NCBI GenBank assembly: GCA_020630525.1
Contig: JAHDBF010000001.1
Coordinates: 1 to 49,704, forward strand
Direction: 5' to 3'
DNA length: 49,704 nucleotides
Source of the DNA: Saprospiraceae bacterium
GTDB lineage: Bacteria > Bacteroidota > Bacteroidia > Chitinophagales > Saprospiraceae
A model generated the notes under the pieces. The model was given only the letters and a program-made list of their open reading frames with translations, was not told the DNA's origin and did not search any database. The first letter of the stretch is position 1, and each line of letters starts with the position of its first letter. A program made the translations under genes and the position numbers. This document shows positions 34,123-44,481 of the stretch, piece by piece.

Positions 34123-35853
34123 TTAATATTTTCCTCCGTCTAATCTGTCCTGCAAATCTTTTAATTCATCCCACTTTCCTTCGCTTGCCAATTTGGCTTG
34201 TGCAGGCCACGATTCTGGGCTATTACCCATGAAATTTCCATCGCCTTCATCCAAAATTTGTTGTAATCTTTCAACATTAGCATTGGACAATTCTTCGAAA
34301 GTATTTATACCAGCTGCATTTAATGTTGCAGCTACTTTTGGACCAATTCCTTCTAATTTTTTTAAGTCATCTACAACTGTAGCAACCTTTTCTGCTACTG
34401 CTGTGGCAACAGTTTCTGCTACAGATGATTTATGCGTGTGACTTGCATGAGCACCATGATTATCATGTCCATGATGGTGAATGGCATTAGGCCCAGTGTA
34501 TTGATCTCCCGCAGATTTTAAAATACTTTTTACCTCTGCAATAGCAACCACTGGCGCTACTCTTGTAAAAATTAGATACAAAGTAAAGAATAACCCAATT
34601 GTACCTAAGAATATTCCCATTTCTACCCATGTTGGTGTATAATAACTCCAGCTAGATGGTACATAATCTCTTGCTAATGTAGTTGCAATAATTACAAAAC
34701 GCTCAAACCACATTCCGATATTTATTACTATTGATATAAAGAATGTGATGGCAATATTTCTTCTAAATTTCTTAAACCAGAATATCTGTGGAGAAAGTAC
34801 ATTACAGAACATCATCCCAAAGTATGACCACCAATAAGGTCCCATAGCTCTGTTGAAGAATGCAAACTGCTCATATACATATCCTGAATACCATGCGATA
34901 AATAATTCAGTCAAATAGGCAACACCTACTATTGTTCCTGTAACTAAGATTACTTTGTTCATTGACTCTATGTGCGCCAATGTGATGTAATCTTCCAATT
35001 TCAACATTGTCCTAGTAACTAACATCAATGTTAGTACCATGGCAAATCCCGAGAATATTGCTCCAGCCACAAAATATGGAGGGAAAATAGTTGTATGCCA
35101 TCCTGGTATTACTGAAGTGGCGAAATCAAAAGATACAATTGTATGTACAGAAAGTACCAAAGGAGTCGCAATACCTGCTAATGCCAAAGAAAGTGTTTCC
35201 CATCTTTGCCAGTGCTTTGCAGAACCAGTCCAACCAAATGATAAAAAGTTATAAATGCTTTTTCTTATGCCTTTTGCTCTATCTCTTACCGTTGCGAAGT
35301 CAGGCACTAAACCTGTATACCAGAATAATAATGAAACGGTAAAGTATGTACTGATCGCAAATAAATCCCACAATAAAGGAGAGTTAAAGTTAGGCCATAT
35401 AGGACCTCTTGTATTTGGATAAGGGAAAAAGTAGAAAACTACCCACGCCCTACCAACGTGAATTCCTGGAAATAATGCAGCACAGATCACGGCAAATATT
35501 GTCATTGCCTCTGCTGCTCTGTTTACTCCAGTTCTCCATTTTTGTCTAAATAATAAAAGGATAGCAGAAATCAATGTTCCTGCGTGACCAATTCCGATCC
35601 ACCAAACGAAATTAGTAATATCCCAACCCCAACCTATAGTTCTGTTAAGGTTCCAAGTTCCGATTCCATGCCATATTGTCCATGCAATACAGAATAATCC
35701 AAAACCTAAGGCAGATACTGCCAATACAAAACCGATAACCCAAGGTAAGTTAGGTGCTTTTTCTGTCGGTGCGACTAAATCTTCAGTAATTTGGTGGTAG
35801 GACTTGTGTCCATTTACTAAAGGTTCTCTAATATTACTTACATAATGACTCAT
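34123..35853 (-). CDS. actC: Alternative complex III subunit ActC with fused helix-hairpin-helix domain
   Basis: 576 residues. The first 450 or so are an NrfD/PsrC-type membrane protein of about ten segments, with typical stretches WDITNFVWWIGIGHAGTLIS and GIHVGRAWVVFYFFPYPNTR; this subunit holds the quinol-binding site. After a His-rich linker (IHHHGHDNHGAHASHTHKSS) the last 82 residues form an added domain: DLKKLEGIGPKVAATLNAAGINTFEELSNANVERLQ, a helix-hairpin-helix, then a helical tail. Such LEGIGPK domains are known in DNA-binding proteins and as tails on other Bacteroidota proteins. The fusion is in one uninterrupted frame. The domain probably faces the cytoplasm or periplasm and could bind another protein; DNA binding seems unlikely for a membrane enzyme (inference). 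Confidence 0.9.
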   Translation of the reverse strand: MSHYVSNIREPLVNGHKSYHQITEDLVAPTEKAPNLPWVIGFVLAVSALGFGLFCIAWTIWHGIGTWNLNRTIGWGWDITNFVWWIGIGHAGTLISAILLLFRQKWRTGVNRAAEAMTIFAVICAALFPGIHVGRAWVVFYFFPYPNTRGPIWPNFNSPLLWDLFAISTYFTVSLLFWYTGLVPDFATVRDRAKGIRKSIYNFLSFGWTGSAKHWQRWETLSLALAGIATPLVLSVHTIVSFDFATSVIPGWHTTIFPPYFVAGAIFSGFAMVLTLMLVTRTMLKLEDYITLAHIESMNKVILVTGTIVGVAYLTELFIAWYSGYVYEQFAFFNRAMGPYWWSYFGMMFCNVLSPQIFWFKKFRRNIAITFFISIVINIGMWFERFVIIATTLARDYVPSSWSYYTPTWVEMGIFLGTIGLFFTLYLIFTRVAPVVAIAEVKSILKSAGDQYTGPNAIHHHGHDNHGAHASHTHKSSVAETVATAVAEKVATVVDDLKKLEGIGPKVAATLNAAGINTFEELSNANVERLQQILDEGDGNFMGNSPESWPAQAKLASEGKWDELKDLQDRLDGGKY

Positions 35854-35873
35854 TCAAGCGTCTTTTTATATTG

Positions 35874-38800
35874 TTAAGCATCAAGTGATGTATCTCTATT
35901 ATTAACTCTCATTCCATAGGTAACTGCAGATTTCACATTTACCTCTTCCAATGCTATATAATTCAATGGTGAATCCAATTTCTCATTCAATTCTCCATTT
36001 TTATTGTTCAAATCTCCAAAAGTAATTGCTCCAGTAGGACAGGCTGTTTGACAAGCTGTTCTAACATCTTTATCTACCAATCTTCTTCCTTCTACTTTTG
36101 CTCTTAATTTTCCTTCTTGAATTCTCTGTACGCAGAAGCTACATTTTTCAATTACTCCTCTTACCCTTACTGTTACGTCAGGATTCAATACCATTCTAGT
36201 AAGATTATCTGCACCATATGGCACTTCTTCGCCATTAATTGGTACTTGATTCGCAGGGAATAAATCCGCAGTAGTATAATCCAACCAGTTGAATCTTCTT
36301 ACTTTAAATGGACAGTTGTTAGCACAATATCTTGTACCTACGCATCTGTTGTATGCCATTTGATTCAGTCCTTCAGCACTGTGGTTGGTTGCATTTACTG
36401 GACAAACATTCTCGCAAGGCGCGTTATCACAGTGTTGACACATCATTGGTTGATAAACGGTATTCGGATTTTCTACATCTCCGTAATAATATCTATCAAT
36501 TCTTAACCATGTCATTTCGTGGTGACGGCTTACTTCTTTTTTACCAACAACAGGTACATTATTTTCTGCCATACATGATATTGTACAAGCATTACATCCC
36601 GTACAAGCGTTCATATCCACGTGCATTCCCCAGTGATGACCTTGAGAATATCTGTTCTCAGTGTATTCCTCAAAAGGATATAGTGTTTGCTCATTTAAGT
36701 GTTGAGCAAATTTTCTTTTCTTATCTAATTTCTTAATGCTTTTCGGAAGGTCTGCAAGATTCGAAGTGTACATCACCGACCTATCAGTCAATGCTCCTTG
36801 GAATCCACTAGCTCCGTAAGCCATACCTAATGCTTCTTCGTCAGCATTAAATTGCTTTCCATCTTTATCTTCATCTGTTACACCATAAGTGTGGTGGTAT
36901 TGCACACAAGAAAAAGCATCTTCTTTGCCTACTTTATTAGACACACTTACATTTGTATTAAAATACTGCGTGTATCCACCATTTGAAGTAAGGCAATCGT
37001 TTACATTTACGCCAACGCCATTTGCACAAGCACCAGACATTTCACGTCCGTATCCTAATGCGATAGCAACAGTACCTGGCATCTGACCAAACTGCTGAAT
37101 AACAGGAACTTGAACCGTTTTATCACCAATGGTAAGGTTTACTAAATCTCCATCTTGGAGGTTCATAGATTCTGTCATTCCGAAGAATCTTTTAACACCA
37201 TCAAAACCTACTGGTACTGCTAGGTAATTTCCCCAAGACGTTCTATCAACAGGATCTGGCATTTCTTGTAACCAAGGATTATTTGCCAAAGTCCCATTTC
37301 CTATACTTACTTTTTCGTAAAATGAAATTTCTAATTCTGAGTTTGAAGGTTTTGTTACGCCTGCAAAAGCAGCAGAAACATTTCCAGAGAATGCAGATAC
37401 GGAACTACTTCCTTTACCATTTGCAACGCCATCTCTCAATAATTTTTCCCAATAAGATTGAGAAGAAATAAATCCTGATTGGTCGCCAGCACCTGACTGA
37501 TAATTCTTTTTCAAGTATTCGAAGTAAGGCTGATCAGCATTATTATTGACATTTGGTGAATCTGCCCAAGTTAATAATGACAATTCCATTTGACGCGTGT
37601 CGAATAATGGACTGATTGCTGGTTGTATCATACTGATACTTCCTTTTTTCGGTTCTGCATCACCCCAACTTTCAAGCGTATGGTTAATTGGTGCGATAGC
37701 ATCACAACTAGAGATTGTCTCATTAGGGTTATAAGCTAAACCTATTTTATAAGCTGATCCCATTGCTGCTTTTAAGGCAGCTCCGTTATGGTATTCGAAT
37801 ACTGGATTGCAATCGTTAAAGATTACCGTTTTTACTGAGCCATTTTTAAGATCATTGATTAAACCTTCCAATCCAGCTTCATCTCCTTGTCTTTGCATAG
37901 AAGCAGAAGCTAAATCTACTGTTGATCCAATATTTCCTAATTCATTATTTATTGCATTAATTAATATCTGTTCTGAAACGTTGTTAGAGTTAGATACTAC
38001 TAATGATTTTCCTCTATTTGCTTTAAGTTGTGTAGCCACATTATCTAAAGCTTTGGCTGCTTTGGCGTTTACTTTAGGTGCAGAACCACCAACAATTTTA
38101 CTTGCTAAATAAGCTATTGCAACACCTTGTTCTGAAGGTTTTACCAATATTCTATTATCTGCATTTGATCCGGTCATAGACATGTGGCTTTCTACCTGAA
38201 TATGTCTTGACATTGTAGGATTAGAAACATTATCTATTTTACGCTTAGTTGCATATTGACGGGCATATTCTACTGGAGAAATCCAAGTTCCAAGAAAATC
38301 TGCGCCGAAGCTTACGATTAAATCAGCTTTATCAAATCTATAATTTGGAATCACTTTAGCACCAAAACATGATTCATTTGCGTTCAACAATGCTGCTGAA
38401 GACACAGAATCATAAGTAACTACTTTTGTAGAAGGATATTTAGCCTTAAATTCTGCAATTACTTTTTTTGCAGTTGGACTTAATATTGTATTGGTTACCA
38501 AACAGATGTTTCCACTTGATAATTTTGACTTAATTGCTTTATCAAAATCTGCCCATGAAGAAGATGTCATGCCGTCTGCAGACTTCATCATAGGTTTTTT
38601 ATATCTATTCGTGTCGTATAAAGTAAGTACGCTAGCTTGCGCACGTGCAGAAGTTCCACCTTTAGTCATTGCTGACAAGTCGTTACCTTCAATTTTTATA
38701 GGACGACCTTCTCTTGTTTTCACAAGAATAGGACAAAAATCGCCACCATTTACGTAGCTAGATGCATAGTAAGTAGCTACACCTGGAACGATTGCGTCTG

Positions 38801-39035
38801 GTTTTACTACATAAGGTATTGCTCTTTTTACTGGAGTATCACAGGCTGCAACAGTAGCAGCACCAATGCCAAAACCTAGAAACTTTAGGAAGTCACGTCT
38901 GTTAGCTTGGATGCCTTCAGCTGCTTCTTCTACTTGTTCCATTGAAACGGAATGCATTTCATTTTGAACTTCTTTCATGAAGTTTTCTTCCTGCACCAGA
39001 TCCTGTTTCCCTACCCAAATATTATTATTACTCAT
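35874..39035 (-). CDS. actB: Alternative complex III subunit ActB (molybdopterin-like and iron-sulfur protein)
   Basis: 1053 residues, the largest subunit. Twin-arginine-type signal ANRRDFLKFLGFGIGAATVA (Arg46-Arg47) followed by AAC (Cys65), as in ActB proteins that are translocated folded and lipidated. The N-terminal two thirds (about 80-770) is a molybdopterin-oxidoreductase-like domain, without a cofactor in known complexes. The C-terminal part binds iron-sulfur clusters: CTGCNACTISC, CQHCDNAPCENVCPVNA, CVGTRYCANNCPF and CSFCVQR with CQTACPTGAI, enough for four clusters. It transfers electrons between the quinol site and the hemes. It follows actA by 35 bases. Confidence 0.95.
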   Translation of the reverse strand: MSNNNIWVGKQDLVQEENFMKEVQNEMHSVSMEQVEEAAEGIQANRRDFLKFLGFGIGAATVAACDTPVKRAIPYVVKPDAIVPGVATYYASSYVNGGDFCPILVKTREGRPIKIEGNDLSAMTKGGTSARAQASVLTLYDTNRYKKPMMKSADGMTSSSWADFDKAIKSKLSSGNICLVTNTILSPTAKKVIAEFKAKYPSTKVVTYDSVSSAALLNANESCFGAKVIPNYRFDKADLIVSFGADFLGTWISPVEYARQYATKRKIDNVSNPTMSRHIQVESHMSMTGSNADNRILVKPSEQGVAIAYLASKIVGGSAPKVNAKAAKALDNVATQLKANRGKSLVVSNSNNVSEQILINAINNELGNIGSTVDLASASMQRQGDEAGLEGLINDLKNGSVKTVIFNDCNPVFEYHNGAALKAAMGSAYKIGLAYNPNETISSCDAIAPINHTLESWGDAEPKKGSISMIQPAISPLFDTRQMELSLLTWADSPNVNNNADQPYFEYLKKNYQSGAGDQSGFISSQSYWEKLLRDGVANGKGSSSVSAFSGNVSAAFAGVTKPSNSELEISFYEKVSIGNGTLANNPWLQEMPDPVDRTSWGNYLAVPVGFDGVKRFFGMTESMNLQDGDLVNLTIGDKTVQVPVIQQFGQMPGTVAIALGYGREMSGACANGVGVNVNDCLTSNGGYTQYFNTNVSVSNKVGKEDAFSCVQYHHTYGVTDEDKDGKQFNADEEALGMAYGASGFQGALTDRSVMYTSNLADLPKSIKKLDKKRKFAQHLNEQTLYPFEEYTENRYSQGHHWGMHVDMNACTGCNACTISCMAENNVPVVGKKEVSRHHEMTWLRIDRYYYGDVENPNTVYQPMMCQHCDNAPCENVCPVNATNHSAEGLNQMAYNRCVGTRYCANNCPFKVRRFNWLDYTTADLFPANQVPINGEEVPYGADNLTRMVLNPDVTVRVRGVIEKCSFCVQRIQEGKLRAKVEGRRLVDKDVRTACQTACPTGAITFGDLNNKNGELNEKLDSPLNYIALEEVNVKSAVTYGMRVNNRDTSLDA

Positions 39036-39070
39036 TTAAATGTAATGATTACGGTTTTTCAATCTGATTC

Positions 39071-40477
39071 TTAATAATGACATTTTTGACACTCTAATCC
39101 TCCTATGTCTTCCACGGTTACTTTATCTCTATCTCCATTAGCCAGTTGCTCATGGTAATTCTCGTAACTATCATAGTATTCATTGCCTTCAAACTGTACT
39201 TCAGTCTGTCTGTGGCAATTGATACACCATCCCATTGATAGTGGCGCGTGTTGTTCTACGACAGCCATTTCCTCTACTTTACCGTGACATGCTTCACATT
39301 CTACCTTACCCACAGTAACGTGTTGCGAATGATTAAAATAAACATGATCTGGTAAATTATGGATTCTTTCCCATTCTATAGGACCTTGTACTTTCTTTTT
39401 CTGCTCGTTTGTAAGAGAAGAAACCAAGTCTGTCCATTGCTCTTGTACCATTTCTAGACCAGTCTGATCGAGAGAATCAATTCCTTTTTCTGCTTTGATA
39501 TTGTCTCCAATCCACTTAGTATATATAGATTCTACTTCATCTTGAGATAAAGATTCATAATCTTCTATGTATTTATCAGTACTTGGATCGTAACCTATAG
39601 AAGCATATATTTTAGTTAATTCTGCAGTTCCATATTCTGAACCTACTTTTATGGCTTTGTGGCAATTCATGCAAGTATTGGTTGCTGGAATAACAGCGTG
39701 TTTTGACCTTCTTGCACCATCGTGACAGTATTGACAATCTATTTTATGTAATCCTGCATGCGTTTCGTGTGAGAATTTAATTGGTTGCTCTGGAGCATAT
39801 GCTTGTTGTCTACCTAAATTAACTGCTTTTGTAACAGTCAAATATCCACCAAGAATAACAGCAGCAAATATCAAGAATGAAACAACTGACTTGCTTGTCA
39901 ATGTTTCTACTAAAGTTTTTCTTTCTGCAAACCCACCTTCTTTTACAGTAGCAATGTGGTTAAGGTTTCCAACGATTCTTGTCAATATTAAAGCCAAGAA
40001 TCCAAGTATACCAAGTAAAACCCAGTAAATCCAGTTTCCAAAACCATTTTCAGTTGAATCTACATCACCTCCTCCAGAAGCAACTGATAATGTCTCAGGA
40101 ACTTTATTAGCTTGGGCATCAATATATAACATTACAGACTCAATCTCCTCATCTGTAAGATTTGGCCAAGCTGTCATAACTGTAGGCTTCCACTCATTCC
40201 AAAGCTCTACTGCTTTAGGATGCCCAGCCTGAATCATTTTTTGTGAATTCCTGATCCAATCGTATAAATCTTGTCTAGGATAATCTGCCCATCTCTCTTC
40301 TACGCCTCCTAAAGCAGGCCCAGTTAACTTTGACTTCATATCCTTTGCGTGACATGAAGCACAATAGTTTTTAAATACAGTTTTACCGACATCGACAGTT
40401 GGTTCTGCCGTCAGCAAAAGCGGTATAGAAAAAAGAATAAGAAATGATAGTTTAAAGAACAATCTACTGTTTATCAT
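39071..40477 (-). CDS. actA: Alternative complex III subunit ActA, six-heme cytochrome c
   Basis: 468 residues. Signal peptide about 1-24. Six CxxCH motifs: residues 39-43 (CASCH), 248-252 (CQYCH), 269-273 (CMNCH), 394-398 (CEACH), 418-422 (CINCH) and 463-467 (CQKCH). The first belongs to a separate N-terminal class I cytochrome domain (about 25-125) joined by a Gly/Ser-rich linker and a membrane segment (149-169); a second membrane segment (198-216) precedes the pentaheme part. Between hemes 3 and 4 lies an extra charged stretch (about 300-365). ActA passes electrons from ActB to the cytochromes and on toward the oxidase. It is the first gene of the operon; a good promoter lies about 70 bases upstream. 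Confidence 0.93.
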   Translation of the reverse strand: MINSRLFFKLSFLILFSIPLLLTAEPTVDVGKTVFKNYCASCHAKDMKSKLTGPALGGVEERWADYPRQDLYDWIRNSQKMIQAGHPKAVELWNEWKPTVMTAWPNLTDEEIESVMLYIDAQANKVPETLSVASGGGDVDSTENGFGNWIYWVLLGILGFLALILTRIVGNLNHIATVKEGGFAERKTLVETLTSKSVVSFLIFAAVILGGYLTVTKAVNLGRQQAYAPEQPIKFSHETHAGLHKIDCQYCHDGARRSKHAVIPATNTCMNCHKAIKVGSEYGTAELTKIYASIGYDPSTDKYIEDYESLSQDEVESIYTKWIGDNIKAEKGIDSLDQTGLEMVQEQWTDLVSSLTNEQKKKVQGPIEWERIHNLPDHVYFNHSQHVTVGKVECEACHGKVEEMAVVEQHAPLSMGWCINCHRQTEVQFEGNEYYDSYENYHEQLANGDRDKVTVEDIGGLECQKCHY

Positions 40478-40784
40478 TCTTGTCCAAATATTTATTATTT
40501 CGAAAGCATTAACAAAATGTTAAGAGGCTACTTAAATCGACACAAAAATAAAATTCAGTAGCATTAATCACAATTAATACATTTCAATAAATATTATTTA
40601 GATTAAGTCTAAATAGAGAATTGGTTTTACTTGTATGTCGTTTTGTTTGTGATATACACCACGACCCGAAATTAGATTAATTTTAGACAATTATTGTGTA
40701 TTAATAAGAAAGAAATATTCAACAAATGAATATTTACATTTATTTGACAAAAATCATACTTGAAATCAAGCTTATTGATATTTA
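40478..40784. other. Intergenic region between thyA and the respiratory operon
   Basis: A 307-base AT-rich region. It contains the probable promoter of the actA operon (40543-40573). Near 40730-40784, downstream of thyA on the minus strand, I see no convincing hairpin. No small gene was recognised. Confidence 0.6.
40543..40573 (-). promoter_or_regulatory. Promoter of the actABCDEF-oxidase operon
   Basis: On the minus strand, TTG at 40573-40571 is followed after 20 bases by TATTTTTG at 40550-40543. This fits both the -33 and -7 elements and the spacing of Bacteroidota vegetative promoters. It lies about 65 bases before the actA ATG. Confidence 0.6.
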
Positions 40785-41579
40785 CTAGACTGAAACTGTT
40801 GCTTTAATATGTGGATCAGGATCATAATCTAAAAGTTTGAAATCTCCGATCTTAAAAGAGAAAATATCATCCACTTCTTTATTAATAATCATTCGAGGAA
40901 GTGGTTTTGGTTTTCTTGTTAATTGAAGTTTAGCCTGATCTAGGTGATTCAAATAGAGGTGAACATCTCCGAAGCTATGGATAAACTCCCCAACATCAAG
41001 ATTACAAACCTGTGCAATCATCATAGTTAATAATGCATAAGAGGCAATATTAAACGGTACGCCTAAGAATGTGTCAGCTGATCTTTGATACAATTGACAA
41101 GAAAGTTTGCCATCAGCTACATAAAACTGAAACAAACAATGGCATGGTGTTAATGCCATATCATGGAGTTCTCCAACATTCCATGCATTAACGATCATTC
41201 TTCTGGAATCTGGATTGGTTTTAATCGTTTGTATTAATTGTGAGATTTGGTCTATGGATTCTCCATTTGGCGTCTGCCATGATCTCCATTGCTTTCCATA
41301 GACGGGACCTAAATCACCATTATCGTCCGCCCAGGCATTCCAAATTTTTACGCCATTTTCTTTGAGGTAATTAACATTGGTATCTCCATTTAAGAACCAA
41401 ATCAATTCATGAATAATTGATTTTAGGTGTAGTTTTTTTGTAGTCAAAAGAGGGAATCCTTCTGACAGATCAAAACGCATTTGATATCCAAAACAGCTTA
41501 AAGTTCCAGTTCCAGTTCTGTCGGATTTTTCAACGCCATTTTCAAGAATATGAGACAATAAATCTAAATATGCTTTCAT
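40785..41579 (-). CDS. thyA: Thymidylate synthase
   Basis: 264 residues, the same length as the E. coli enzyme. Converts dUMP to dTMP with methylene-tetrahydrofolate in the cytoplasm. Start [23 protein letters not shown], catalytic Cys in [13 protein letters not shown] (about residue 146), nucleotide-binding segment [23 protein letters not shown], and the conserved end [12 protein letters not shown]. Complete, no insert. The ATG is fixed by the family start. It is a single-gene unit transcribed from its own promoter. Confidence 0.98.
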   Translation of the reverse strand: MKAYLDLLSHILENGVEKSDRTGTGTLSCFGYQMRFDLSEGFPLLTTKKLHLKSIIHELIWFLNGDTNVNYLKENGVKIWNAWADDNGDLGPVYGKQWRSWQTPNGESIDQISQLIQTIKTNPDSRRMIVNAWNVGELHDMALTPCHCLFQFYVADGKLSCQLYQRSADTFLGVPFNIASYALLTMMIAQVCNLDVGEFIHSFGDVHLYLNHLDQAKLQLTRKPKPLPRMIINKEVDDIFSFKIGDFKLLDYDPDPHIKATVSV

Positions 41580-41601
41580 GACATGGGTGGTTTTATATGA
41601 T

Positions 41602-41630
41602 CAAATTTACACTTAATTGGCTCAAAGCTA
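41602..41630 (-). promoter_or_regulatory. Candidate thyA -7 elements
   Basis: Two minus-strand matches to TAnnTTTG: TAAATTTG at 41609-41602, 22 bases before the ATG, and TAGCTTTG at 41630-41623. Neither has a clear TTG at the standard -33 distance, so which one is used is open. Confidence 0.4.
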
Positions 41631-41918
41631 TAGAAAACATTACAAAAAACTATTATATGTTGAAGAATTGATTTTCTAATTTTTTATTTTGGTAAACTCC
41701 AGCAAAATCTCTAAATATTTACTTAAAAGTCAATTTTACACAATTTATAAAAATCAGCAATAACTTATAATATTATACATTATTGACATAAATTGAAATT
41801 TCATATTGAATTATGTTAGGATATAAAAATTATCATTACCCTAAAAGCAATATTTTCCGAAGGATAAAATTCCCAATAAAATAAGGTGTTTCAGCAGGCA
41901 TATATTCTTGCAAAAAAT

Positions 41919-41926
41919 TATCTTTG
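41919..41926 (+). promoter_or_regulatory. Candidate -7 element (TATCTTTG) of atpD
   Basis: TATCTTTG fits TAnnTTTG and ends about 40 bases before the atpD ATG. No clear -33 TTG. Confidence 0.45.
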
Positions 41927-41964
41927 CACAAAATTTTAAAGACGAATTAAATCTTAATTTATAA

Positions 41965-43485
<1,521 letters not shown>

Positions 43486-43490
43486 TTAAT

Positions 43491-43733
43491 ATGAATTGTA
43501 CAGTACTTACTCCAGAAAAAGAAATTTACAGCGGCAATATTGTATCTGTAAAAGTACCAGGAATTAATGGTCAGTTTGAAATATTAAATGGTCACGCACC
43601 TATTGTATCTGCTTTGGGTGAAGGCGTTATCAGAATTATTACTGACAATAATGAAACTGAAAAATTTGATATTTCACGAGGATTCATTGAAGTAATAAAT
43701 AATGAAGTATCATTATTGGTACAAGGAGTGTAA
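43491..43733 (+). CDS. atpC: ATP synthase F1 subunit epsilon, short form
   Basis: 80 residues. Contains only the N-terminal beta-sandwich (CTVLTPEKEIYSGNIVSVKVPG; GQFEILNGHAPIVSALGEG) that joins the rotor to the c-ring. The C-terminal two-helix domain, which inhibits ATP hydrolysis in the 130-140-residue enzymes of Proteobacteria, is missing; this short form is common in Bacteroidota. It is translated just after atpD and the transcript ends at the hairpin at 43763. Confidence 0.93.
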   Translation: MNCTVLTPEKEIYSGNIVSVKVPGINGQFEILNGHAPIVSALGEGVIRIITDNNETEKFDISRGFIEVINNEVSLLVQGV

Positions 43734-43762
43734 ATAATAAATTAGCAACCAACTATAAATTT

Positions 43763-43793
43763 AAAGGCAGTATCATTGATGCTGCCTTTTTTT
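43763..43793 (+). terminator. Terminator of atpDC
   Basis: A GC-containing hairpin: AAAGGCAG (43763-43770) pairs with CTGCCTTT (43782-43789), and the stem can extend inward through TATCA/TGATG with one G-U pair. A run of seven T (43787-43793) follows. Confidence 0.9.
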
Positions 43794-43831
43794 GTCCAAT
43801 AATTCTTGCTTCATATTGCACATTTTTATTA

Positions 43832-43839
43832 TATCTTTG
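43832..43839 (+). promoter_or_regulatory. Candidate -7 element (TATCTTTG)
   Basis: TATCTTTG fits TAnnTTTG and lies 56 bases before the ATG at 43896. A TTG at 43806-43808 is 23 bases upstream, slightly far for the -33 element. Confidence 0.45.
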
Positions 43840-43895
43840 AAATCGAAGTCAAAATTCAACTTTTGAATTCCTAATTTTTCAGCACAATTCATATC

Positions 43896-44462
43896 ATGAG
43901 TAAAAGAATACAATTCATCAGTGAAAAGTCAGAACACCTTTTGGCATTGCTTAAAAATGACAATCACGCTCAAAATAGCCTATATACACTTGGTTTTTTA
44001 GTTGTTTTACTTCTAATAACAGCAAGTATTCATTTTATAAAATTTGGTTTAGTTGGTATTACAATTATTGGGTTGATATTATTGTTATTATTAATGATTG
44101 TATTCCGTATTCAAATGCAAACCTCTATCCGAGATAATGCAGCAGCAGCAAATTATGAATCATTTAAGTCTGTAGATGAGTCTACCTACTTGAGGTCAAA
44201 ACTTCAATATTTATTTACAGGGATTGACATCAAATATACTAGAACAAAAGCCATTAGGCTGATGTACGTTCTTATATTCCCAATAATCATGGTTTTATCT
44301 AAAGAAATATTTTTAGGTAGTTTCGGATTTTCGAGCTCTTTAAAATATTTTATTTTCGCCTTAATGACAGGAGGAGTATTCTGGTGGTTTTTCTTCAATT
44401 CAGATATTGAAGATTTAGAAATTTCAAAAGATGATATTAAGGACTATTTAGAAGAACTCTAA
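43896..44462 (+). CDS. Hypothetical membrane protein
   Basis: 188 residues, family not recognised. A cytoplasmic start (RIQFISEKSEHLLALL) is followed by two close membrane segments (about 29-47, TLGFLVVLLLITASIHFI, and 51-70, LVGITIIGLILLLLLMIV). Then a polar middle (about 75-120) and two more segments (about 121-137, LMYVLIFPIIMVLSKEI, and 148-167, YFIFALMTGGVFWWFFF) before an acidic C-terminus (DIEDLEISKDDIKDYLEEL). It has its own candidate promoter and is convergent with the DUF1232 gene, with a 19-base gap. Confidence 0.7.
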   Translation: MSKRIQFISEKSEHLLALLKNDNHAQNSLYTLGFLVVLLLITASIHFIKFGLVGITIIGLILLLLLMIVFRIQMQTSIRDNAAAANYESFKSVDESTYLRSKLQYLFTGIDIKYTRTKAIRLMYVLIFPIIMVLSKEIFLGSFGFSSSLKYFIFALMTGGVFWWFFFNSDIEDLEISKDDIKDYLEEL

Positions 44463-44481
44463 GTCGTTAAACAAAGCGCTC

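Noticed and set aside
36332-36736. Plus-strand 134-codon frame opposite the ActB iron-sulfur region
   Set aside because: Fully inside actB, rich in Tyr, His and Leu, and without a domain; a shadow of the Cys- and Asn-rich coding strand.
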